From contig NZ_AFWV01000003.1 of assembly GCF_000223985.1 (NCBI RefSeq), positions 124,001 to 188,000 of the forward strand: a DNA stretch of 64,000 bases, given 5' to 3'. Shown piece by piece: positions 1 to 9,835 of the stretch. This DNA comes from Thiocapsa marina 5811 (lineage in GTDB: Bacteria; Pseudomonadota; Gammaproteobacteria; Chromatiales; Chromatiaceae). The position numbers were made by a program, and so were the translations under genes. Position 1 is the stretch's first letter. Every line of letters begins with the position of its first letter. The notes beneath the pieces are model-generated. The model was given only the letters and a program-made list of their open reading frames with translations. It was not told the DNA's origin and ran no database searches.

Positions 1-27
1 GGGCGCAAGTCACCACGGGGGGCGGCC

Positions 28-483
28 GTGTTTCGGGGGGTCTTCATCGTCAATCTCGACGTCAAGGGGCGTCTTGCGGTTCCTGCAAAGTACCGCGAGC
101 GACTGCAGTCGTCGTGCAACTCCCAACTCGTCGTCACCGTCGATCGCGACCGCTGCCTCCTCCTGTATCCGGAGCCCGAGTGGGAGCTGATCGAGGCGAA
201 GCTCTCCGCCCTCCCTGCGTTCGACAACACGGCCCGTGCGATTCAGCGCCTCTACATCGGCAACGCACAGGAGGTCGAGATGGACGCCCAAGGTCGAATC
301 CTGCTCCCGCAGTATCTGCGTGATTTCGCCTCGCTGGAGAAGCGAGTCGCCTTCGTCGGTCAGGGCTCGAAGTTCGAGCTTTGGGATGAGCCTGCATGGA
401 ACGCGCGCAACGAAGCGGCGCTCGGCGATGCGGATATCGGGGAGTTGGCGACGGCGGCCGGGCTCGGTTCCTTGACGCTTTGA
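28..483 (+). CDS. mraZ: Transcriptional regulator MraZ
   Basis: MraZ is the DNA-binding regulator at the head of dcw clusters; in E. coli it represses its own cluster. The 151-residue product has the two expected AbrB-like halves, each with the D-x-x-G-R-x-x-x-P signature (DVKGRLAVP at residue 11 and DAQGRILLP at residue 86). I use the GTG at 28, which gives the usual family N-terminus MFRG. Only 27 bases upstream lie in the window, so the promoter and MraZ operator repeats cannot be seen. The stop overlaps the likely TTG start of rsmH. Confidence 0.95.
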   Translation: MFRGVFIVNLDVKGRLAVPAKYRERLQSSCNSQLVVTVDRDRCLLLYPEPEWELIEAKLSALPAFDNTARAIQRLYIGNAQEVEMDAQGRILLPQYLRDFASLEKRVAFVGQGSKFELWDEPAWNARNEAALGDADIGELATAAGLGSLTL

Positions 484-1424
484 GTATTCCTTTGACGGAA
501 CAACAACATCTGCCAGTGCTGCTGGAGGAGAGTGTGCACGCCTTGGTCGTGGATCCGAACGGCATCTATGTCGACGCTACCTTCGGGCGTGGCGGGCACA
601 GCCGTGCCGTTTTGGCGCGTCTCGGCGAGGCCGGGCGATTGATCGCGATCGATCGCGATCCCGAAGCGGCTTCGGTGGGGCGCGAGCTTGCACGTGCCGA
701 TCGGCGATTCACGATGGTGTCCGGTCGCTTCGGCTCGATTGCCGGTTTGCTCGAGCACATCGGGGTTCAGGGAAACCTCTGCGGCCTGCTGCTGGATTTC
801 GGCGTGTCCTCGCCACAGCTCGACACGGCGGAGCGCGGTTTCAGTTTTTCCGCCGAGGGCCCGTTGGACCTGAGAATGGATCCCACCCGCGGCGAATCGG
901 CGGCGCAATGGCTCGCCCATGCCACCGATGCCGAGATCGCTCAAGTCTTGTTCGACTTCGGCGAGGAGCGTTTCGCCAGACGCATCGCGCGCAACATCGT
1001 TGCGCAGCGCAGCGAGAGCCCCTTGACCACGACCACCCAGCTCGCTGCCTTGGTCGCGCGGTCGGTGCCGACGCGCGAGCCCGGCAAGCACCCCGCAACG
1101 CGGACCTTCCAGGCGCTGCGTATCCGGATCAACGACGAGCTCGACGAGATCCAGGATTGTCTGCGCCAATCCTGCGACCTCTTGGCGCATGCCGGACGCC
1201 TGGTCGTCATCAGCTTTCACTCCCTGGAGGACCGTATCGTCAAGCGTTTTATGCGCATGGAATCTCGCGGCCCCGTCCTGCCCAAAGGGCTTCCGGTCAC
1301 CGCCGACGAGTCACGCGGACGCTTGCGTATCCTGGGTAAACCGGTGCGTCCTTCGCCTGCCGAGGTCGCGTCCAACCCTCGTGCACGCAGCGCCATCATG
1401 CGCGTCGCGGAGCGCCTGACATGA
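480..1424 (+). CDS. rsmH: 16S rRNA (cytosine(1402)-N4)-methyltransferase RsmH
   Basis: RsmH (MraW) methylates N4 of C1402 in 16S rRNA using S-adenosylmethionine. The SAM-binding signature [10 protein letters not shown] lies near the N-terminus and the family signature [12 protein letters not shown] near the C-terminus. The reading frame is open further upstream inside mraZ, but homology begins at about [17 protein letters not shown] at 480 overlapping the mraZ stop (TTGA) gives 314 residues, the usual length; a TTG at 492 is an alternative. The gene ends in an ATGA overlap with ftsL. Confidence 0.93.
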   Translation: MSIPLTEQQHLPVLLEESVHALVVDPNGIYVDATFGRGGHSRAVLARLGEAGRLIAIDRDPEAASVGRELARADRRFTMVSGRFGSIAGLLEHIGVQGNLCGLLLDFGVSSPQLDTAERGFSFSAEGPLDLRMDPTRGESAAQWLAHATDAEIAQVLFDFGEERFARRIARNIVAQRSESPLTTTTQLAALVARSVPTREPGKHPATRTFQALRIRINDELDEIQDCLRQSCDLLAHAGRLVVISFHSLEDRIVKRFMRMESRGPVLPKGLPVTADESRGRLRILGKPVRPSPAEVASNPRARSAIMRVAERLT

Positions 1425-1711
1425 GTGCCCGCCCGCTTTGGATTTCGCTCGGGCTGGTCTTGGCCGTCACCCTCTCGGCGATCGCCGTGGTCTACACCAA
1501 GTACCAGACCCGGCTCCATTTCAGTCACTTGCAGGAGCTGCGTGCCCAGCGAGACGCCGTCGACGTGGAGTGGAATCGGCTTCGTCTCGAGGAGGCCGCC
1601 CTCTCGACCCATGTCCGTGTCGAGCGTAAGGCCAGAGACCAGCTGGGCATGTTTAATCCCAGGTTCGAAGACGTTTTATTGATCGAGGGAGTCGGCCGTG
1701 TCTACCCGTAA
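1421..1711 (+). CDS. ftsL: Cell division protein FtsL
   Basis: FtsL is a small bitopic divisome protein that forms the FtsQLB complex and helps activate FtsWI. The 96-residue product has a short cytoplasmic start, one membrane segment (about residues 6-25) and a periplasmic coiled coil (about residues 30-75, with a [14 protein letters not shown]-type heptad pattern). Its start overlaps rsmH by four bases and its end overlaps ftsI by 14 bases, so translation is probably coupled. Confidence 0.92.
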   Translation: MSARPLWISLGLVLAVTLSAIAVVYTKYQTRLHFSHLQELRAQRDAVDVEWNRLRLEEAALSTHVRVERKARDQLGMFNPRFEDVLLIEGVGRVYP

Positions 1712-3467
1712 TCGCCGTGTCCGACGTTCCGAGCCGAGACGTGCCAGACCGAAGCTCGCGCTGCGCCGCCGCCTGTTGGTCGGTGTCCTGTCGAGCGCCT
1801 TTGTCGTGCTCTCGGTCGCGGTTTTCTATCGTCAGGTCGTCGAGACCGACTATCTGCGCAGCGAAGGCGAGCGCCGTTATCTGCGTGTGGGCGAGATCGC
1901 GGCGCGTCGAGGCATGATCACCGACCGCAACGGCGAGCCGCTGGCGGTGAGCACCCCGGTGGAGACGGTCTGGGGCGAGCCGCGCAAGCTGGTCGAGCGA
2001 CGCGATGCGATCCCGGCGTTGGCCACCGCGCTCGGGCTCGAGCCGAAGGCGCTGCAGGAACGGCTCGACGCGACCTCCGAACGCGGGTTTCTCTATCTCA
2101 AGCGACGAGTCAGCTTCGAGGAGGCGCGCGCGGTGCGGCAGGTCATCGCCGATCACGATCTCGTCGGCGTGGACTTCGAGACCGAGTATCGCCGCTTTTA
2201 CCCGGGCGTCGAGGTCTTCGGGCACGTCCTCGGATTCACCGATATCGACGACAAGGGCCAAGAGGGTATCGAGCTCACCTACGACTCCTGGCTGAAATCC
2301 GAGCCGGGGCTGCGCCGCGTGATTCGCGACGGTCGACAGCAGATCGTGAAGGAGATCGAGCAGGTCCGTGCCCCGCGCCAAGGCCAGGACCTTGCGCTCA
2401 GTCTCGACCGACGCCTCCAGTTCCTCGCCTACCGCGAGCTCAAGGCCGCCGTTGCCGAGCACAAGGCGGTCGGGGGCACGCTGGTGGCCTTGGATGTCGA
2501 AACCGGCGAGATCCTCGCGATGGTCAACCAGCCGGGCTACAACCCGAATGCTCAACGCGGCGGCAGCAGCGAGCGTCGCCGCAATCGTGCCGTGACCGAC
2601 GTCATGGAGCCGGGCTCGACGATCAAGCCGTTCGTCGTCGCCGCCGCACTGGAGCGGGGCTTGATCACGCCGAAGACGACGATCGCGACGCGGGGCGGGT
2701 CATTGGCGGTCGGGCGCAACACGGTCAAGGACGTGCGCAACTACGGCAATCTCGATGTCACCGGCGTCATCACCAAATCGAGCAACGTCGGCGTCGTGAA
2801 GATCGCCCAGATGATGAGCTACGGCGATCTTTGGGGGCTCTACGATCAGCTCGGCTTCGGACACGCGACCGAGATCGGTGTGCCGGGCGAGAGCCGAGGC
2901 GTGCTGCGGCATCACTCGACCTGGCGGGTGTTCGAGCATGCGACTCAGGCCTTCGGCTACGGCTTGTCGGTGACGGCGTTGCAGTTGGCGCAAGCCTACG
3001 GGGTGCTCGCCGCCGACGGCGTCAAACGGCCGGTCACCTTGATGAAGCGGGATGGCGTCGCCCGTGTGGATGCGGGCGAGGACACGCGTGTCCTGAGCGC
3101 CGAAACGGCGCGCAAGGTCCGGGCGATGATGGAGACGGTGGTTTCCGAGCAAGGTACCGCGAAACGTGCCGCCATCACCGGATACCGGGTGGCCGGCAAG
3201 ACCGGAACGGCCAAGAAATCGGCAGGACGCGCCGGCTACGGCGGCGGGCGCTATCAGGCCGTGTTTGCCGGCTTCGCGCCTGCGGGCTCGCCGCGCCTGG
3301 TGATCGCGGTCATGATCGACGAGCCGAAGGGTAAGGCCTACTACGGCGGACTCGTGGCCGCGCCCGTTTTCCAAAAGGTGATGGAAGGTGCATTGCGGCT
3401 GTTCAACGTCCCGCCGGACGATCCGCAACCCTCGATGCTGCTGGCTCGACGCGAGGTCGAGCCATGA
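1698..3467 (+). CDS. ftsI: Peptidoglycan transpeptidase FtsI (PBP3)
   Basis: FtsI is the septum-specific class B penicillin-binding protein that cross-links peptidoglycan with FtsW. The 589-residue protein has an arginine-rich cytoplasmic tail, one membrane anchor (about residues 24-44), a class B dimerisation region and a transpeptidase domain. The catalytic S-x-x-K is in EPGSTIKPF (serine 307), S-x-N is in KSSNVGV and the K-T-G-T box is in AGKTGTAKK. The GTG start lies inside ftsL and the stop overlaps the next gene (ATGA). Confidence 0.96.
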   Translation: MSTRNRRVRRSEPRRARPKLALRRRLLVGVLSSAFVVLSVAVFYRQVVETDYLRSEGERRYLRVGEIAARRGMITDRNGEPLAVSTPVETVWGEPRKLVERRDAIPALATALGLEPKALQERLDATSERGFLYLKRRVSFEEARAVRQVIADHDLVGVDFETEYRRFYPGVEVFGHVLGFTDIDDKGQEGIELTYDSWLKSEPGLRRVIRDGRQQIVKEIEQVRAPRQGQDLALSLDRRLQFLAYRELKAAVAEHKAVGGTLVALDVETGEILAMVNQPGYNPNAQRGGSSERRRNRAVTDVMEPGSTIKPFVVAAALERGLITPKTTIATRGGSLAVGRNTVKDVRNYGNLDVTGVITKSSNVGVVKIAQMMSYGDLWGLYDQLGFGHATEIGVPGESRGVLRHHSTWRVFEHATQAFGYGLSVTALQLAQAYGVLAADGVKRPVTLMKRDGVARVDAGEDTRVLSAETARKVRAMMETVVSEQGTAKRAAITGYRVAGKTGTAKKSAGRAGYGGGRYQAVFAGFAPAGSPRLVIAVMIDEPKGKAYYGGLVAAPVFQKVMEGALRLFNVPPDDPQPSMLLARREVEP

Positions 3468-4705
3468 TGGTGGATCGTGTCGCGAGCACGCCGAACCTGT
3501 GTTCGGAGACCTTCGGCATCGCCGGGGCTCGGGGAAAGACCAGCATCGCCCACGTGCTTGCGCAGGTTTTGGCCGTGGAGATGCCGTGTGGCCTCGTCGC
3601 GACCGTCGGGTATGGGTTTCCCGGCGACCTCAAGACGACACGCGACTTGTTTGCTCGCGGCCTGCAGGCGGTGCTCGAGGGGCTGCGTCTACGCGGTGCC
3701 CGGGCCGTTGCGGTCGAGCTCTCCTTCGATGCGCTCGCGCACTCCGGAGCGCAGGACGTTCGCTTCACGCATGCGCTTTTCACCGGCATCGACGGGGGCG
3801 ACCCGAGCGAGACGGGCACGTCGTCGGATCGCGCCGAGGCGCTCCTGCGTCTCTTCGGGTCTCCGGATCTGAGGTGGGCCATCCTGAATCTGAGCGATCC
3901 TTTTTCGACAACGATCCTGAAGGCGCTGCCCGCGGGGGTCGCCGTGGCGGGTTTCGTGGCGGACCCGAGCGCGCCGCCCGGCGACGAGGTTCTTCGCGCA
4001 TGCGATATCCGACTTCAGGCCCGCGAGATCGTGCCGATGCCGAGAGGGTTGCGGTTGCGTGTGGCCTGCGAGACACGCGACGCCGTGACCGAGGCGGATC
4101 TCGTTGTCGGCCTGATCGGCGCCTTTAACGCGACCAACCTTGTGGCCGTCCTGGCCACGCAGCTTGCGCGCGGCGTCCCGCTCGAGCGGGCCGTGCGCGA
4201 GTCGAGCCGTATCCAGGGTGTGCCCGGCCGCATGGAATGCTTCGGCGGCGAGCAGACGCCGCTCGTCGTGGTCGACGAGGCCCGGACACCGGGCGCACTC
4301 GAGACGGCGCTCGTGAGTCTGCGCCGGCACGGTCCGCGACGCATCTTCACGGTCTTCGGATGTGCGGGCGAGCGCGATCCCGGGATGCGCCCCGTCATGG
4401 GGGCCATTGCCGAGCGCCAGAGCGATGTGTTGATCCTCGCCGACGACAACCCGCGCGGGGAGTGTGGCGATACGATCATCGCGAATATCCTCGCCGGCCT
4501 CGTCGACCCCAGCCCTGTGCGGGTGCGACGCCAGCGCGGTCTTGCGATCCGCACCGCGATCGCCCTGGCCGGGATCGGCGATGCCGTTCTCATCGCCGGT
4601 AAGGGTCACGAGACGATCCAAGAGATGGGTGAGCTCAAGGTGCGCTTCAGCGATCGCGCCCAAGTCGTCGAGGCATTGCGTGAATGGAAGGAGGGTCGTC
4701 ACTGA
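3464..4705 (+). CDS. Degenerate MurE-like Mur ligase homologue
   Basis: This gene occupies the murE position and is homologous to UDP-MurNAc-tripeptide synthetase, but it is short (413 residues against about 490) because the N-terminal UDP-binding domain is missing: the P-loop-like AGARGKTS is already at residues 20-27. Several residues normally needed for catalysis are changed. The S-S-H motif reads ELSFDAL (residues 85-91). The R-D-H-L-D-Y-H stretch reads GIDGGDPSETG (108-118), and no carbamylated lysine follows it. D-Y-A-H-T-P-D-A-L reads DEARTPGAL (271). The diaminopimelate motif DDNPR (327-331) and GKGHE (379-383) are intact. It overlaps ftsI and murF, so expression with the cluster is expected. 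It may be a pseudoenzyme or have a new role; a working murE would have to lie elsewhere. Confidence 0.8.
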   Translation: MMVDRVASTPNLCSETFGIAGARGKTSIAHVLAQVLAVEMPCGLVATVGYGFPGDLKTTRDLFARGLQAVLEGLRLRGARAVAVELSFDALAHSGAQDVRFTHALFTGIDGGDPSETGTSSDRAEALLRLFGSPDLRWAILNLSDPFSTTILKALPAGVAVAGFVADPSAPPGDEVLRACDIRLQAREIVPMPRGLRLRVACETRDAVTEADLVVGLIGAFNATNLVAVLATQLARGVPLERAVRESSRIQGVPGRMECFGGEQTPLVVVDEARTPGALETALVSLRRHGPRRIFTVFGCAGERDPGMRPVMGAIAERQSDVLILADDNPRGECGDTIIANILAGLVDPSPVRVRRQRGLAIRTAIALAGIGDAVLIAGKGHETIQEMGELKVRFSDRAQVVEALREWKEGRH

Positions 4706-6075
4706 TGTGGTCTCTCTCCGAAGCCGTCGCCCGCGCCGGTGGATCCCTCGAAGGCGAAGATTGCACCTTCGTCTCGGTCGGCACCGACAGCCGTGTCGAT
4801 TGCGCCGGCCAGCTCTTTGTCGCGCTGCGCGGCGAGCGTTTCGACGGGCATGACCACGTCGCCGCCGCCCGCGCCGCGGGTGCGGTCGCCGCGATGGTCG
4901 ATCACCCGCTCCCGGTGGATCTTCCGCAGTGGATCGTCGAGGACACCCGTGCCGGACTCGGTGCGCTCGCCGCGGCTTGGCGCGACGTCTTCCCGGGGCG
5001 GGTCGCCGCCATCACGGGGAGCAACGGCAAGACCACGGTCAAGGAGATGCTCGCCGCTATCCTCGAGCAGGCGGGCCGTGTTCGGGCGACCCGCGGCAAT
5101 CTGAACAACGATATCGGGATGCCCTTGACCCTCTTGAGCGCGCGGGACGAAGACTTTCTCGTCCTGGAAATGGGGGCCAACCACCATGGCGAGATCGGCT
5201 ACATGACCGACATCGCTCGCCCGGATGTTGCTCTGATCACCAATGCCGGCCGCGCTCACCTGGAAGGCTTCGGCAGCGTCGACGGCGTTGCCCATGCCAA
5301 AGGCGAGATCGCCCGCGGCCTGCCGGCCGACGGGGTCTTCGTCTTCGCCGGCGACTCGCCCTATGCGGGTCTTTGGAACGCCTTGGCCGCCGGTCGACGT
5401 ACCCTGACCTTCGGTCTGGAGGGGTCGGAGGGTTTCCCGGCCGATCTGCGGGCGGATCGGTCGGCGATCCGGGGCGAGTGGACCGAGACGGGTTTCAGCA
5501 CACATGTCGTCGCACACCACGAAGGCAGGGCGATCCCGATCGCGCTGCGTCTGGCCGGCGAGCACAACGCCCGAAACGCGTTGGCCGCTGCCGCGACGGC
5601 GTTGGCGCTCGGGATCGAGCCGGGTGCGATTCAGGCCGGTCTCGCGACGCTGATGCCGGTGAAGGGTCGTCTCTGTCCCCGTCGGTGTGGCGGGGTGGGC
5701 GTCATCGACGACACCTACAACGCCAACCCGGATTCGATCGCTGCAGCGATTCAGGTCTTGGCGGGCCTGTCGGGCCGGCGCTGGCTGATCCTGGGCGACC
5801 TCGCCGAGCTGGGTTCGGAGGCCGACGCGTTGCACCGCGAGGTCGGCGAGATCGCGCGCGAGGCCGGGATCGAGCGTCTTTTCAGTGTGGGCATCCTGAG
5901 CGAGTCGGCGACGTCCGCCTTCGGCGACTGCGCACGCCATTTTGCCGACCAAGGGGATCTCGTGCGCGCGCTGAGAAGCGAGCTGTCTGCCGGCGACCGT
6001 CTCCTGGTCAAGGGTTCGCGCTCCGCTCGGATGGAGCAGGTCGTCGAGGCGCTGTGCGCCGAAGGAGAGAGTTAG
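4705..6075 (+). CDS. murF: UDP-MurNAc-tripeptide--D-Ala-D-Ala ligase MurF
   Basis: MurF adds D-Ala-D-Ala to UDP-MurNAc-tripeptide in the cytoplasm, completing the pentapeptide. The 456-residue product has the full three-domain Mur ligase layout: an N-terminal substrate domain (TDSRVDCAGQLFVALRGERFDGH), the ATP loop TGSNGKTTVKEML, the EMGANHHGEI segment and a C-terminal domain beginning near DDTYNANPDS. The ATG at 4705 follows AAGGAGG by about ten bases and overlaps the previous stop by one base; an in-frame ATG at 4684 would add seven residues and is less likely. Unlike its upstream neighbour, all motifs are intact. Confidence 0.95.
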   Translation: MWSLSEAVARAGGSLEGEDCTFVSVGTDSRVDCAGQLFVALRGERFDGHDHVAAARAAGAVAAMVDHPLPVDLPQWIVEDTRAGLGALAAAWRDVFPGRVAAITGSNGKTTVKEMLAAILEQAGRVRATRGNLNNDIGMPLTLLSARDEDFLVLEMGANHHGEIGYMTDIARPDVALITNAGRAHLEGFGSVDGVAHAKGEIARGLPADGVFVFAGDSPYAGLWNALAAGRRTLTFGLEGSEGFPADLRADRSAIRGEWTETGFSTHVVAHHEGRAIPIALRLAGEHNARNALAAAATALALGIEPGAIQAGLATLMPVKGRLCPRRCGGVGVIDDTYNANPDSIAAAIQVLAGLSGRRWLILGDLAELGSEADALHREVGEIAREAGIERLFSVGILSESATSAFGDCARHFADQGDLVRALRSELSAGDRLLVKGSRSARMEQVVEALCAEGES

Positions 6076-7158
6076 GTGTTGCTTTACCTTGCCGAATGGT
6101 TGTCGCAATTTCAGACCGGATTCAATGTCTTCCGGTATCTGACCGTGCGCGCCATCATGGGCGTGCTCACGGCGCTCGCGATCGCTTTGCTTGTCGGCCG
6201 GCCGATGATCACCCGTCTGCGCGCCTACAAGGTCGGCCAGATGGTGCGCGACGACGGCCCGCAGAGTCATCTATCCAAGGCCGGTACGCCGACGATGGGC
6301 GGTGCCCTCATCCTCGTCGCGGTCGCGATCAGCACGCTCTTGTGGGCGGATCTGGACAACCGCTATGTCTGGATCGTGCTCCTGACCACGCTTGCGTTCG
6401 GCCTTGTCGGTCTGGTGGACGACTACAAGAAACTGGTGCTTCGCAATCCGCGCGGACTGGCGGCGCGCTGGAAGTATCTCTGGCAGACGGTCGCGGGCTT
6501 TTCCGCGGCGATCGCGCTCTATGTGACGGCAGGCTCGCCGGCGGAAACGGCGCTGCTGATTCCCTATCTGAAGGACGTCTCGATTCAACTCGGGCCTTGG
6601 TTCATTCTGCTGACCTATTTCGTGATCGTCGGGGCCAGCAACGCGGTCAACCTGACCGATGGACTGGACGGCCTCGCCGTCATGCCGACGGTCTTGGTTG
6701 CCGGTGCATTGGCGGTCTTCGTCTATGCCGCGAGCCATGGGCCGATCTCCGGCTATCTCCTGATCCCGCACATCCCGGAGGTCGGCGAGCTGGTCGTCTT
6801 CTGCGGCGCCCTGGTCGGCGCGGGTTTGGGGTTTCTCTGGTTCAACGCCTATCCGGCGCAGGTCTTTATGGGCGACGTCGGCGCTTTGGCCCTGGGGGCC
6901 GCGCTCGGTGTGGTTGCGGTGGCGGCGCGCCAGGAGTTGGTGCTTTTCGTGATGGGCGGCGTCTTCGTCGTCGAGACCATCTCGGTGATGATGCAGGTGA
7001 TGTCCTTCAAGCTGACCGGCAAACGCATCTTCCGAATGGCCCCGATCCATCATCACTTCGAGCTCAAAGGTTGGCCCGAGCCGCGCGTCATCGTCCGCTT
7101 CTGGATCGTGACGGTGGTCCTGGTGCTGGTCGGATTGGCGAGTCTGAAGATCCGGTAA
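6076..7158 (+). CDS. mraY: Phospho-MurNAc-pentapeptide transferase MraY
   Basis: MraY transfers phospho-MurNAc-pentapeptide to undecaprenyl phosphate, making lipid I at the inner face of the membrane. The 360-residue protein has about ten membrane segments and the family's catalytic signatures: [17 protein letters not shown] and [11 protein letters not shown]. The GTG start follows the murF stop directly and GAAGGAGAGAG provides the ribosome-binding site. A 113-base gap separates it from murD, the longest gap inside the mur section. Confidence 0.96.
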   Translation: MLLYLAEWLSQFQTGFNVFRYLTVRAIMGVLTALAIALLVGRPMITRLRAYKVGQMVRDDGPQSHLSKAGTPTMGGALILVAVAISTLLWADLDNRYVWIVLLTTLAFGLVGLVDDYKKLVLRNPRGLAARWKYLWQTVAGFSAAIALYVTAGSPAETALLIPYLKDVSIQLGPWFILLTYFVIVGASNAVNLTDGLDGLAVMPTVLVAGALAVFVYAASHGPISGYLLIPHIPEVGELVVFCGALVGAGLGFLWFNAYPAQVFMGDVGALALGAALGVVAVAARQELVLFVMGGVFVVETISVMMQVMSFKLTGKRIFRMAPIHHHFELKGWPEPRVIVRFWIVTVVLVLVGLASLKIR

Positions 7159-7271
7159 GCGCAGCGACAGCCTTGGGTTCGTGTAGGCTTTGATTCGACG
7201 GGGGGGGGAATGAAAGCAATCGAAACGGACAAACGCGGCACGGGTCCGCGTATGTCTTCCGAGCAGGTCCG

Positions 7272-8624
7272 ATGAGTCTGCTGTCCGCTACCGCGAAGAC
7301 CCTGGTGGTCGGTCTCGGCAAGACAGGGCTCTCCTGTGCCCGTTATTTGCGCTCGCAGGGCATCGCGACGGTCGTGGCCGACTCGCGCGAGAATCCGCCC
7401 GGCTTGCAGCAGTTGCGCGAGGCGCTGCCGGAGGTCGCGGTCTACGTCGGCGGCTTCGAGCCCGAAGTCTTTGAGACCGCCGCGCGACTGGTCGTCAGCC
7501 CCGGTGTTCCCGTCTCCGAGCCCCTGGTGCAGGCCGCGGCGGCGCGCGGGGTCGAGGTCATCGGCGACATCGAGCTCTTCGCACGTGCCGCGCAGGCGCC
7601 GATCTGCGCCATCACCGGATCGAACGGCAAAAGCACGGTCACGACCCTGGTCGGGCAAATGGCTGAGGCCGCCGGGCGGCGCGTGGCGGTCGGCGGAAAT
7701 TTGGGCGAGCCCGCATTGGAGCTGCTCGACGTCTCGATCGAGCGTTATGTCTTGGAGCTTTCGAGCTTCCAGCTGGAGTCCACCTTCAATCTACACGCCG
7801 ATGTGGCGGTCGTGCTGAATGTCTCGGCCGACCACATGGATCGGTATCCCGATCTGGACACCTATGCGCGGACCAAGGCACGCATCTACCGGGGGGCGCG
7901 GGTCGCCGTCGTGAATCGCGACGATCCGATCGTCGTCGCCATGCCGCGGGAGGCCGCGCTCGAGATCGGATTCACCCTCGGCGAGCCGACGGGCAGTGAC
8001 TTCGGCGTGCGTGTCCACGACGGGGTGCGTTGGATCTGCCGCGGGACGCAGCCGCTGATGTTGGCCTCCGAGGTCCGCATCGCGGGTCTGCACAATCTGG
8101 CGAACGCCCTTGCGGCCTTGGCGCTGGCGTGCGGATGCGGCCTTCCGATGGAACAGTCGTGTGCGGTTCTGCGGCGCTTCTCGGGCCTGCCCCACCGCAG
8201 CGAGCTCGTCGCCGAGCGCGACGGCGTGTGCTGGTACGACGATTCGAAGGGGACGAATCCGGGCGCGACCGTGGCCGCACTCGAAGGCTTGATGCCGCTC
8301 GGAAGCACCGGCCGTGTCGTCCTGATCGCGGGCGGGGAGGGCAAAGGTGCCGACTTCGCGCCGCTGCGCTCGGCGGTCCGGCGCTCGGCGCGCGCCGTCG
8401 TTCTGATCGGACGCGACGCCGGGATGATCGCGCGGGCGCTGGATGGCGAGGTTCCTCTGGTGGAGGCCGCGAGCATGCAGGATGCGGTCGTCCGGGCTGC
8501 GGAGATCGCCCGGCCCGGCGATACGGTTCTGCTCTCCCCGGCCTGCGCGAGTTTCGACATGTTCGACAGTTACGAGCATCGCGGCCGGGTCTTCGCCGAG
8601 GCGGTGCGGGGGCTCGGAACATGA
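7272..8624 (+). CDS. murD: UDP-MurNAc-L-Ala--D-Glu ligase MurD
   Basis: MurD adds D-glutamate to UDP-MurNAc-L-alanine. The 450-residue product has an N-terminal Rossmann-like domain (VVGLGKTGLSCARYL), the ATP loop TGSNGKSTVTTLVG, the central SADHMDRY motif and a C-terminal domain with DDSKGTNPGAT. The start is an ATG with the short leader MSLLSATAK. The 3' end overlaps the ftsW start (ATGA). Confidence 0.95.
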   Translation: MSLLSATAKTLVVGLGKTGLSCARYLRSQGIATVVADSRENPPGLQQLREALPEVAVYVGGFEPEVFETAARLVVSPGVPVSEPLVQAAAARGVEVIGDIELFARAAQAPICAITGSNGKSTVTTLVGQMAEAAGRRVAVGGNLGEPALELLDVSIERYVLELSSFQLESTFNLHADVAVVLNVSADHMDRYPDLDTYARTKARIYRGARVAVVNRDDPIVVAMPREAALEIGFTLGEPTGSDFGVRVHDGVRWICRGTQPLMLASEVRIAGLHNLANALAALALACGCGLPMEQSCAVLRRFSGLPHRSELVAERDGVCWYDDSKGTNPGATVAALEGLMPLGSTGRVVLIAGGEGKGADFAPLRSAVRRSARAVVLIGRDAGMIARALDGEVPLVEAASMQDAVVRAAEIARPGDTVLLSPACASFDMFDSYEHRGRVFAEAVRGLGT

Positions 8625-9835
8625 CGGTTGCCGCCCGCCAGGTGCGTGGAAATCCGGCGCGCAGCGCGCAACGCAGGCGTGCGCGCTCGGTCGCCGGGGT
8701 GGACTACCCTCTGCTGCTGTGTGCATTGGGGTTGGTGGCATTCGGCTTTGTGATGGTCGCCTCCTCATCGATGTCGATCGCGGTCAAGTGCTGCGACGAT
8801 CCCTTCTATTACGTCACGCGCCACGGCTTGGCGCTCGGGCTCGCGTTGACCGCGGCGGTCCTGGCCTACAGTGTGCGGGTCGAGTGGTGGGAGCGCGGCG
8901 GGGTTTGGCTTTTCCTGCTCGGTATCCTGTTGCTCGTCTTGGTGTTGGTGCCGGGTGTGGGTCGCGAGGTGAACGGCGCGACGCGCTGGATCCCGCTCGG
9001 ACCGCTCAATCTTCAGCCCTCCGAGCTGGTGAAGCTGTTCGCGATCGTCTACGTCTCCGGATACCTGGTGCGCCATGCCGACGACGTCGTCAACCGGATC
9101 TCGGGATTCATCCGGCCCATGATTTTGATCGGCATCGCCGGTGCGCTGATCCTGCAACAGCCGGACTTCGGAACGACGGCGGTCATGCTGGCGACCGTCA
9201 TGGGCCTGCTCTTTCTGGGCGGGGTCAGCCTCATGCCCTTCGTGGTCTTGTTCCTGGTCGTCGCCGTCGGACTCTTGGTTCTGGTCATCACCTCGCCCTA
9301 TCGATTGCAGCGTGTGACATCGTTTCTCGATCCCTTTCAGGACCCTTTCAATACCGGCTATCAGCTGAGTCAGGCCTTGATCGCGTTCGGTCGTGGTGAA
9401 TGGCTCGGCGTGGGGCTGGGCAACGGGATCCAGAAGCAGTTCTTTCTGCCCGAGGCGCATACGGACTTTATCGCCTCTGTCGTGGGCGAGGAGCTCGGTC
9501 TGGTCGGGATGCTGGTGCTGATCGCGGCCTTCGCCTTCCTGACCTGGCGGGCCTTCTCGATCGGCGCGCGCGCCGAGGCCGTCGGCGAACGTTTTTCCGG
9601 CTATGTGGCCCAGGGGATCGGCCTCGGTCTCGGTCTGCAGGCCTTCGTGAATATCGGCGTGAATGTCGGAATGCTGCCGACCAAGGGCTTGACGCTGCCC
9701 TTCATGAGCTACGGGAGCAACAGTCTGATCGCGGCCTGTATGGCGATCGCGATCCTGCTGCGGATCGATGTGGCGGTGCGTCGCGTCGAGGCCGAGAAGG
9801 GATCCACGCGGGGGCTGCCATGGGCAAGAGCGTAG
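8621..9835 (+). CDS. ftsW: Septal peptidoglycan glycosyltransferase FtsW
   Basis: FtsW is the SEDS-family glycosyltransferase that polymerises lipid II at the septum together with FtsI. The 404-residue protein has a basic cytoplasmic N-terminus (about 28 residues) followed by about ten membrane segments and the SEDS signatures NGATRWIPLGPLNLQPSEL, the large loop with EAHTDFIASVVGEELGLVG, and PFMSYGSNSLIA. The ATG at 8621 overlaps the murD stop, and 16 bases of the 3' end are shared with murG. Confidence 0.95.
   Translation: MTVAARQVRGNPARSAQRRRARSVAGVDYPLLLCALGLVAFGFVMVASSSMSIAVKCCDDPFYYVTRHGLALGLALTAAVLAYSVRVEWWERGGVWLFLLGILLLVLVLVPGVGREVNGATRWIPLGPLNLQPSELVKLFAIVYVSGYLVRHADDVVNRISGFIRPMILIGIAGALILQQPDFGTTAVMLATVMGLLFLGGVSLMPFVVLFLVVAVGLLVLVITSPYRLQRVTSFLDPFQDPFNTGYQLSQALIAFGRGEWLGVGLGNGIQKQFFLPEAHTDFIASVVGEELGLVGMLVLIAAFAFLTWRAFSIGARAEAVGERFSGYVAQGIGLGLGLQAFVNIGVNVGMLPTKGLTLPFMSYGSNSLIAACMAIAILLRIDVAVRRVEAEKGSTRGLPWARA

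Noticed and set aside
4929-7193. 754-codon plus-strand open frame across murF and mraY
   Set aside because: It is a shifted-frame shadow of two well-conserved genes, rich in arginine and proline, with no homology.
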